Source: Prorocentrum cordatum (lineage: Eukaryota; Sar; Dinophyceae; Prorocentrales; Prorocentraceae). From it: DNA of 64,000 nucleotides. Shown piece after piece: positions 52,798-60,408 of the stretch. Under the pieces are notes generated by a model. It was not told where the DNA came from, did not search any database, and saw only the letters and a program-made list of their open reading frames with translations. Every line of letters begins with the position of its first letter. The first letter of the stretch is position 1. Both the position numbers and the translations under genes were made by a program. The DNA lies in contig CAUYUJ010014205.1 in the NCBI GenBank assembly GCA_963575745.1, positions 96,001 to 160,000 of the forward strand. The letters are read 5' to 3'.

Positions 52798-54453
52798 GCT
52801 CCCCTCCCACCCATCCCATCACCTAGAGGGACAGGTATATCGACCGTGCTTCACACTTCGCGCAGCCTTCAGCTGCCTCCCGGTGCTCTCTCAACCCGTG
52901 TGGCAGCCGTGCTGCCTCCCTCCCTGGACACGCACTTCCTGCCTTTGGACCCAAGTGTGTCGACCATCAATACCATCTGCATTGCAGCGCGGGGGAGTGC
53001 TGCGTGCAGACCCTAGTTGGCCCCTGGCCCCGCTGTAGCTGTTCTCACTTCTGGCCCGGGCGGATCCGTCCCCGGCCGCGCGGCTTCGTGACCGACGGAA
53101 GTGCTCCGCCACGTCTCAGTCCTGAGTCGCGCTCATAATCCCTGGGTTTCTCTCTCAAGAACAGCAGCCTTCAGCTGCTCCTCAGACAACAGACCCGTTT
53201 GGCGGCATCCCGCCGCCCTCCCTGGTACGTGCACTTCCGGACCCAAGTGTGTGTGCCAGCAATACCGTCTGCATTGCAACACCACGTGTTGCGCGTGGAC
53301 ATAGTGGCCCCAGGCCCCGCTGTAGCTGTTTTCACCTTGCCGGGTTCGCCCCGGCCCGCGGCTCTGCGTCCGACGCAATGATGGCTTCGCCTCGTCACAC
53401 CAGAACCGCGCTTTTACTCCCTGGGTTCCCCCAAGATACTTCGGCCTTCAGCCGCGCTTCTCCGCCTTCCCTGGGAGCGACCCTGGGCTTGGACTCATCG
53501 CCAGTGGGTCTTAACGTTGTTCAGACGGTCTTGTGGCGTGGGTCGCCCCGCTGCGCCGGCGGAATGCCCACCCGGTCCGCTGAGGCCGTACTCTGACTGA
53601 GTCGCAGGCGTGCTTCGTACATGACTTCACAGTCTTGCAGCGGTTGGCCCAGGCGTGCTACCCCAGTGGCTAGTGGTGCACCGCTCGCCGCGAGGGTCTG
53701 TGCGCACTGACGTCACCCCATCGTCGCTCCCACGCTCAACCTGGTTGAGCGGCCACTCCCTGGGCTTCTTCGTGACTACGGATTGCCTGTGCTGCAGTGG
53801 GTATGCGGCAGCACAGCTTTCTCTGAGCGCTTTTCCTCTTACTGGCCCCTCAGCGTGGATGGGGAGCCGCTCTTTGTTATGTCACTTAGTTGCTTCCTGG
53901 CACACGCCCCGTCACCCTCGTTTGGCCGACGTGTCTCTCGCCAAGGTCGGGAGCAGGTGTACCCCTGCACTGCGTCACATCATGTCGTTGATCTCTCGCG
54001 TGCAGACGCATCCCTCCGCAGTTGTTCTGAGGTTGATACCGGTTGTCAATGACTTTAGGCGTACCCTCTCAGCCGCTGGATGCGTTCTCTGAAGCTGCGA
54101 CGGTTCGCTGGCGCTGTCAGAGACCCTTCTCCCTGCTGGACGACGTCGGCTCCTTTGCCTACGGTCTCGCCCATGCCCGACAGACACCCTGGGCTCTCTG
54201 ACACCCTTCATGCACGGAGACTGATCCCCACTACCTTGTGATTCTCGGACCGACGCGATCCATGACTGGGGATGTGCGTCGCGCCATTTTGGCAGCGTCC
54301 GCCCTGCTTCCTGGGTGGCTGTTTCCCTTCAGACTCCCTGGGCCGCAGTTTGCACCGCCGCCTGATCCGCGGCCCCCGCGCGCGCTCGGCTAATTCGTCA
54401 CGGCCGCAGCCCGACCGTGACTCGCCGCCGCTGGCGCTTCCGCCTGCGGCTGT
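52798..54453 (+). other. 3' region of the giant element with about 300-bp repeats
   Basis: Non-coding as far as I can judge. Two to three diverged tandem units each start with a CTTCA hairpin (52862-52876, 53163-53179 with a 6-bp stem, 53442-53454 with stem CGGC). They contain CTCCCTGG, 'ggacccaagtgtgt', 'NtctgcattgcaNc' and 'ccccgctgtagctgttNtcac'. Spacing is 302 and 277 bp. The region ends in 'cggctgt' and A7. Confidence 0.65.
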
Positions 54454-54473
54454 AAAAAAATACCCCCACCAAC
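54454..54473 (+). repeat. A7 tail and 3' target-site duplication
   Basis: A7 at 54454-54460 is followed by TACCCCCACCAAC, which matches GTATCCCCACCAAT at 27539 except for one T/C and the last base. I take it as the 3' boundary of the giant element. Confidence 0.6.
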
Positions 54474-54900
54474 GTGCGCGGACTTCCTGGAAGCATGGAC
54501 CAACGCCAGCCATGATGCATATCGGATGGACCGACAACTCAGGCTCGGCGTAGATTGGGTCGCAGTTAGGGACAAGCACATGAATTCCGTGCGGTACGAC
54601 GCTCACGCACACGCCCCGCGCGAGCAGGGCAGCCGCGACAAGCCTGCCCCCTGGACTGCCGAGAGCCGAGCAGTCGTGCCTGCAGCTGCGCAGGACCCCT
54701 GGGCTGGAGCCATTGGTACTGCCACCCCGAGCCAGTGGCAAGGCTGGCAAGAGTGGACCTCGTGGGAGCGGCGAGATACCCCATGGACGGACTCCGACTG
54801 GAAAGGCAGGGGCAAACGATACTCCCCAAGAGAGGACGACCGCGACTCGGACAAGCGGGCCCGCTGGTGGGTTAAGAGTGACTCCGACACCCAAGGCTGA
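54472..54900 (+). pseudogene. C-terminal fragment of a related retrotransposon protein
   Basis: The frame reads ADFLEAWTNASHDAYRMDRQ, VDWVAVRDKHM, then a Trp/Arg/Asp-rich tail ending at TGA 54898-54900. It aligns with the giant element's last segment (KFLDDWKGCGYNAYLMDRRF, IDWATVRAEYL). It has no upstream coding part, so it is a 5'-truncated copy of a sister element. The giant element seems to have inserted at its 5' edge. Confidence 0.65.
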
Positions 54901-56845
54901 CGTGCTCCCGACACGGCCTACCTCAACGTCCATAGCAGGGACCTGCCCATGGACACCTGTTCCCCCCACCTCCAGCCACCCGTTGCCCCGAAGGGGCTTG
55001 TTTCACTTCGCTGCGCCCGGCTCAGGCCGTAATACCCGGGGCCACCCTCCGCTGGGGCGAAGGCCCACCCCCATATCTCACCCACGGCGCAGCTTTGCTA
55101 GACAGCCCACGCTGGATAAGCGGACCACCATCCATCTTTTCGGGCCTGACATTGGGGGGCCCCCCCACCTGCACCCGACATCTCACCCTCACTGGCACGG
55201 CGGGGCCCGCCTGGCTCGCGCAAGCAGGCCCCCCTGGCTTCCAGACTTTGCTGTCCGATGACGACAGCCGGCTCGCGTGCCATGGGCAGGAGGTGGGCCA
55301 CGGCATCCCCCCCGCCTGCCTGGCGGCGAGCTCGACCTAGCTAGGTCGCAGTTTTGCGACACCGCAGGCGCATGAACATCAGCGGCGGTTAGCTGCGACT
55401 CTGGAGGAACCAACGCCCACCGTCCCCGCAGAGGTGCCAGTCTCCGCGTTGGCAGACCAGCATTCGGCGTGGCAGGATGTCCACTCTGGACCACACCATC
55501 GGACTGCACCAACACCGGGCGAAGGACCTATCACTCGTTACTATTTGCACTTTAGCGGCGGTTAGCTGCGACCCTGGAGGACTCTCGAGAATGGCGGCCG
55601 CGTCCCTTGACAGACAGATCTGGGGCCCGTTCGAGGGGCGTTGAGGTGCTACTCCTCGCCTCTCCCCTCGGGCCCCTCTCGGGTCGGGCGGGTGTCCCCC
55701 GCCCTTGGCCCTCGGGGCTCGCTTCCTGGCGCTTCTCTCACCGGGCGCCCCCCTTGGTGGCCCCCTGTGGGAGCGGTCGGTCGCGTCTACCCCCCCCTCC
55801 CGTCGGGCCTTCTACTGGCGGGGGTTCGCCAGGCGTGCCGACTGACGCCGTTGGCTTCGTCCCCCCTCCCCAGGACCGCCCTGGACCCCCGCTGTTTGTG
55901 GTAAGTTTCCTCACTTCCAGCGCGCGACCCTGGAGGCCCACGCGGCGCGTGGTTGACGGCGACCCTGGAGTCCCGCGGGGAAGGGCGGAAGCGGCGGACA
56001 TGGTCGGCCCACGGTGGCCGTCGGCCCTCGCGGCTGCTACAGCGCAGCTTCCCCCAGGTCGCCCCACCCAATTGCAATGGTTCTCCCACTTGCTTGGACA
56101 CGCGCCACGCACCGCACCTGGAGTTACAGCCAGCTTCGTGTACTTGGAGGATAAGGCCGTCCCTCGGTCCCTCGGTGGCCTTTGGCGTACTTCAGGCGGC
56201 AGCTGCCTCGCCCCCTGTGCAGCACCCCCCTGGATCCCTTTGCCTCGCTGGCGATGCTCACCCGCCCGCCTGGCCTTCTCCTCTAGCCCATTTGGCCTGT
56301 CGCTGTGCCGTTGTCGACGGGGCCGGCTCGCGGTCGTCCGTGCCCCCCACGTGCACTGTCTGGTGGACTTTTGGGTGCTGTGACCGCAACGGAGTGGTTC
56401 AGCCTTTCGCAGCCGCAGCAGCACCCCGGGCTCATCCCCCCTCTTCCGGCAAGTCGCGTCGTTCCACGTTCCTCGGCAGCTCAGCTCCCCTAGCCAGCAC
56501 ACGTCGTTGGGACGGATTGAGCCTGGCGCCCCACTGGCGACTCGCTCATCGGGCTTCGCGCCTGCCCCCACCCAGTTTGACGGACACGTTTGCCCCGGTA
56601 CACGTCATGTCGCTGCGTGGGTCATGCCTCGCGGCAGGCAACGAATTTCTTTACATTTCGTCAGACTGCACATGCCCGAGCTTCCCAGGATGTCCCTTGC
56701 CGTCAGCTTCCCGCTCAGCCCCGCGGCTGCTTTGTGAGTGGGCCGGCCGGCTAGCGGCGCGTCTTGTAGCTGATTAGGCTTGCCCGTCGGCCCGGACACC
56801 CTGTTCGCCGCGTGCGCTCTTCGCTCGTGGCCGCGACCGAAAAAG
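54472..56845 (+). mobile_element. 5'-truncated relative of the giant element
   Basis: A fragment of about 2.4 kb: a short C-terminal coding part, a 1.9-kb 3' region, and A5 at 56841-56845. GTATCCCCACCAGCC (56846-56860) follows, and then ATCCAGAATTGA, the same right flank as at 20539. The 3' region (54901-56840) contains a direct repeat of 'agcggcggttagctgcgac' (55381 and 55554). It also has long GC-rich frames on both strands that I do not trust as genes. 5' truncation is usual for LINE copies. Confidence 0.6.
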
Positions 56846-56873
56846 TATCCCCACCAGCCCATCCAGAATTGAT
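56846..56873 (+). repeat. Third copy of the insertion target with right flank
   Basis: GTATCCCCACCAGCC then C and ATCCAGAATTGA (56862-56873). With the left flank at 27523 it allows the empty target to be inferred as a 44-nt sequence shared with the 15.75/20.52 kb site. Confidence 0.7.
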
Positions 56874-57015
56874 TGCCAGTTTTCTTGAGGCTTCTTTGGA
56901 GGCTATCTTGAGCCATGCTCGGCTAGAGGCTGTCGGATGCTATCTTGAGCCGTGCTCGGCTATCGTGGGCCATCTTGAGGCTGTCTTGAGGCCTTGAGGC
57001 AATTTCCTTTTTGCT
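56874..57015 (+). repeat. 'CTATCTTGAGCC' dispersed repeat fragment
   Basis: Words GGCTATCTTGAGCC and CCATCTTGAGGC resemble the 21080-21180 part of the dispersed repeat at 20.64 kb. It is non-coding. Confidence 0.55.
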
Positions 57016-57149
57016 TGGGGCATGACGGGCGTCATGGCCCCCGCTCCCCCCCCCCTATGACGTAACGTTCCCCCCCCCAGTGCGCTCCGGGCACTGCCGC
57101 CGTGCGCATTGGGATCCGCGTAGGTGTCCGCGTAGGAATCCGCCCGCAG

Positions 57150-57192
<43 letters not shown>

Positions 57193-57394
57193 TCGCCGTC
57201 GTCGCTCGTGGTTCGTCGCTCCTCCCTCATCGTCGTCGTGCGCGCGGACGCACGCGGCTGGAGCCTGTTTTTTAAGTACGGGCCGATGACGGCAATCATC
57301 TGGGGGGGAAGGGGGTCGATGACGTCACGTTTTCGCGCCGGCGGCGTTTGTGAATGGTTAGGAATGACGGAGGACGGGTAGCACGAACATGTAG

Positions 57395-57690
57395 GTGGCG
57401 ATATGCACCACAACGCCCGTGTACATCTCAGTGCCCGCGTGCACCACAGCGCCTGTGTACACCACGCCGCCGATGTACACCACAGCAGCCGCGCGCAACA
57501 CAGCGTCAGTTTGTGCCACCGTGCCTGCGGGCACAGCAGCTCCTGTGTACACCACAACGCCTCCGTACACCACATCAGCCGTGCGCAACACAGCACCAGT
57601 GTACACCACAATGCCTGCGTGCATTGCAGTGCCTGTGTACGCCACGGCGCCTGCGTGCACCACATCAGCCGTGTGCAACACAGCACCATT
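57395..57690 (+). repeat. Minisatellite, left arm (about 27-30 bp)
   Basis: Units such as 'cgcctgtgtacaccacaNc' repeat about ten times with substitutions. The three + frames read as Thr/His/Ala-rich peptides because of the repeat. Confidence 0.8.
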
Positions 57691-58104
57691 GTTGTGTATA
57701 GAATTTCAGAAGGAATCTCTCTCTGTGACAGAATGGAGCGCGTGTGGATTCCAAAAAAAACAATCGAAAACAAATCTTCATGGACAAAGGAGCGCCGCTG
57801 GAATCTACGAGTCCCCCCGAGTCCGCCCGCATCACCCTGACTCCCATTTGCGTCCAGGAGGCTCCAGCTAAACTGGCCGTCCGAGAACCAAGTGGACCGA
57901 TTCAATTGACCATTCTGCGGTGCACGCTGAGATGCGCACGTGCGTTGTAACGCCAAGCCGCACGACAGGGGGTAAGAAGGAGGAAGAGGAGGACGAGGAG
58001 GAGGAGGTGGAGGAGGAGGGGAGGAGGAGAAAAAAACGTCGCATTCGATTATCAGAACTTTCCTGGCGTGGCGTTTAGTTGTCCGCATCAGATCCTGACG
58101 TACA

Positions 58105-58430
58105 TGCTCCTTCTACCTGTCCAATGCACGCAGGCATTGTGGTGTACACCAGCGCTGCGTTGCACGCGGATGCTGTGGTGTAGACAGGCGCTGTGACGTG
58201 CACGGGCGTCGCGGTGCACGCAAGCACTGTGGTGTATACAGGCGTTGTTTTGCACATGGCTGCTGCGGTGTATGTACACCTGCGCTGTAGTGTTCCCAAG
58301 TATTGTGGTATACGCGGGCGGTGCGTTGCACACGGCTGTTGCGGTGTACGCAGGCGCTGTGGTGCACACGCGCGGTGCGGTGCACGCGAGCGTTGTGGTG
58401 TACACAGGCGCAATGGGCAGATCGCCACTT
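58105..58430 (-). repeat. Minisatellite, right arm, inverted
   Basis: Units such as 'gtggtgtacacaggcgctg' are the reverse complement of the left-arm unit. About ten copies are present. The 400 bp between the arms (57700-58100) are unique and hold no supported gene. Confidence 0.8.
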
Positions 58431-58599
58431 ACATGGTGCTCGCGTCGTCGTCGTCGCTCGTCGCTCGTCGCTCGTCGCGTCGTGCGCGCGGGCGCGGCTG
58501 TGGTGCCGGAACCACACGGCGGGGGGGGGGGGGCGTCACGTCATACCCCCCCCCGCCCTCCCCCCCCCCCCCATGACGCCCGTCATCGCCGAACATAAA

Positions 58600-59265
58600 G
58601 AAACGCCTTCCTTCTTGGGGCCCTCTTGAGGATCTTTTGGGGGAGTCTTAGAGCCCTCTTGGGGCTCTTTGGGGGGTCCAGGAGGCCTCTTGGGGCCGTC
58701 TTGGGCACCATGGCTCAAAAAGAGGGGGGAGAAATTTCGCCCCCCCCCTCGGAGACTCTCAAACGGCATCTTGGGGCCCTCTTGGAGCGCTCTTAGGCGA
58801 TCTTGGGGCCGTCTTCGGCCTTCTTGGGCTCCTCTTGGGCCTCTTTTGGGCCATCTTGGGGCCATCTTGAGGCTTCCAAAGCCCATCGGAAGCGAAAAGG
58901 CGATAATGCCAAAAGCATTGATTTTCCCTAGGCGTTTGAACGATTTTGGCATCTTGGAGGGCGCCGTGGAGGGCTCGAAGGGCACTTGGAACCGTCTTGG
59001 GGTTGTCTTGGGGCCTCTTGGGGGTATGTCGGAGGCTATCTTGACCCTTTCTTGAAGTAGCATGGGCCATCTTGGAGGCCATCTTGCGACTTCGAAGCCC
59101 TCTTGGAGCAATCTTGGGCCATCTTGGACGCTCTAGCGCCTCGGTACCCCCCCCCCTTCCTGGCCCAGGGGAGGGGGTAGGGGGAGGGGTTTCAGTGGAA
59201 GAGAGAAGAAAAAACGCGTTATACCACCTAAGCCCAGAGGGCTGGTGGGATTATCCTGGCGAAGG
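58600..59265 (+). repeat. 'ATCTTGGGGCC' dispersed repeat, copy 2
   Basis: It has the same order as 20640-21320: CTCTTGGGGCC words, 'gccatcttgaggcttcNaa', 'gcccatcggaagcgaaaag', 'gggagggggtagggggaggg', then 'gcccagagggctggtggga' (about 59231-59249). No gene is supported. Confidence 0.7.
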
Positions 59266-59478
59266 ACCCAATCAGATACAATTGTCAGTACCTCAAGGCA
59301 GGTGGGACGAAGGAGGGGGAGCTCTTTGTGGGGCCACGGGACGTGTGAGGGGTATGCCGATACGAGCGGGGGGGAGCACGTGGACGTCGCCGCGAGGCCT
59401 TTGGCGGAGGTCCCTAGGGGCAGGCCGCGAAGCGCGCGAGCGGCGTGCCGAAAGGGGCCGGGGGAGACGCATGTGATC

Positions 59479-59500
59479 ACACACGCACACACGCACACAC

Positions 59501-59531
<31 letters not shown>

Positions 59532-59617
59532 GACACAGACACAGACACAGACACACAGACACAGACACAGACACAGACACAGACACAGACACAGACACAG
59601 ACACAGACACAGACACA

Positions 59618-59659
<42 letters not shown>
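59479..59659 (+). repeat. CA and CAGACA microsatellite
   Basis: (CACACG)n and (GCAC)n variants, then (CAGACA)n from about 59528 to 59622, then (CA)n to 59659. It abuts the spliced leader without a spacer. All long frames here (Thr/His or Val/Cys) are repeat artefacts. Confidence 0.95.
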
Positions 59660-59660
<1 letters not shown>

Positions 59661-59681
59661 CCGTAGCCATTTTGGCTCAAG
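59660..59681 (+). other. Intact dinoflagellate spliced-leader sequence
   Basis: TCCGTAGCCATT (59660-59671) plus TTGGCTCAAG (59672-59681) equals the full 22-nt DinoSL with T at its variable first base. It is followed by GCCATGG, not by a GT splice donor and Sm site, so it is not an SL RNA gene but the reverse-transcribed 5' end of a trans-spliced mRNA. Confidence 0.95.
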
Positions 59682-59842
59682 GCCATGGAGCACCCGACGA
59701 CCGCGAGTCGTCCGCGGCGTTCTGAGCGCGAGGGGCTCCGCGCTTTGGGCCTGCGCTCGGGTGTGTGTTCTTCGGACTTCGGGCCTCTGCCGAGAGGCCG
59801 CAGTTTTGGGCCGCGAGGCCATTCGACAGAGTCTGTCTTGCC

Positions 59843-60408
59843 ATGGTGGCGCACGGACAGCCAGCTGGAGGCCGCTCATGGGCCAGCGTCGCGGCGGGCG
59901 GCAAGGCCAAGGGCAACTGGAGCTACTGGGTCTGCTCCAGCGGCCAGTGCAGGGAGTGGAACTGGTGCTCGAACTGGAAGTGCCGCAGCTGCGGCCGAGT
60001 GGCCCCGCCTTGGGTCAAGGCAGCCCAGCCGCCCGCGGCTGCCGCGGGCCAGGAGCCGCCCGTCGCCGACGCCGAGGGCTTCGTCGTCCAGCCCCGTGGG
60101 AGGAAGGCGAGGCGCCAGGCCAGGCGCACTGCTGCACGCGCGGCCAGCGCGGGGGCCGCCAGTCTGGCAGGCGTCAGCGAGGCCAGCAGCGTTCAGCCGT
60201 CAGCCGTCGAGCGGCACCGCCAGGAGGTCAAGCGCATCGAGGACTTCCTCGCGGCCCCTGGCGGGTCCATCGACGATGTGTGCCTGCAGTCGCTGCGCGC
60301 AGCCCTCGACCGCGAGCGTCGCAGGCTCTCGGCAGCAGAGGCGGCGCTGGCGGAGCGCAGGAAGGCCGACATCCCCCTGCCCAAGGCGCTCCACGGCGCT
60401 GGCAACGC
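59843..60408 (+). CDS. LINE 2: N-terminal region with RanBP2-type zinc finger
   Basis: I chose ATG 59843 (MVAHGQPAGGRSWASVAAGG); ATG 59685 just after the leader is in another, less protein-like frame. The finger is at 59927-59992: W-x-C-x4-C-x3-N-x6-C-x2-C, the exact RanBP2/NZF pattern, which in other proteins binds single-stranded RNA or ubiquitin. A Glu/Arg-rich coiled coil follows from about 60200. The frame shifts near 60405, next to GCCCTGGG, into the long following frame. Confidence 0.7.

Larger units (their letters stand above)
27553..54460 (+). mobile_element. Giant (about 26.9-kb) non-LTR retrotransposon
   Basis: Ends: a DinoSL relic at the 5' end and A7 (54454-54460) at the 3' end, flanked by near-identical target repeats. 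A 168-nt leader precedes ATG 27742. Coding sequence runs to 52797 and is followed by a 1.66-kb 3' region. Domain order: disordered N-terminal region, zinc ribbon, RING-H2, C5 DNA methyltransferase, APE-like endonuclease, reverse transcriptase, zinc fingers, UPF1-like helicase, C-terminal Trp/Arg-rich tail. APE endonuclease with RT, no LTR and a poly(A) end places it among LINEs. Frame changes are frequent, so this copy as written cannot make the full product. It is several times longer than LINEs generally known to me. Confidence 0.8.
57021..58587. mobile_element. Foldback element with inverted minisatellite arms
   Basis: The left end has ATGACGGGCGTCAT (57022-57035), a C run, TATGACGTNACG and a second C run. 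The right end has the reverse complement of the same order, finishing with ATGACGCCCGTCAT (58573-58586). Inside, a 'tgtacaccacaNcgcctgcg' array (57395-57690) faces its inverted counterpart (58105-58430). A GTC tract on the left (57144-57192) corresponds to a CGTCGTCGT/CGCTCGTCG tract on the right (58443-58480). No transposase is seen, so it is non-autonomous if mobile. Confidence 0.6.

Noticed and set aside
27553-54460. Interpreting the giant element as an integrated virus
   Set aside because: Endonuclease plus LINE RT, spliced leader, A tail and target duplication indicate retrotransposition; no capsid, packaging ATPase or family B polymerase was recognised.
55607-56777. Overlapping 258-277-codon frames on both strands in the 3' region of the truncated element
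   Set aside because: Pro/Arg/Ser-rich, overlapping on both strands, and located where a 3' untranslated region is expected.
59660-59681. SL RNA gene
   Set aside because: No GT donor or Sm-binding site follows the leader; coding LINE sequence does.
59245-59842. Upstream extension of the LINE 2 frame across the CA microsatellite
   Set aside because: The CA repeat has no stop codon in this frame; the spliced leader at 59660 shows that the transcript begins after the repeat.
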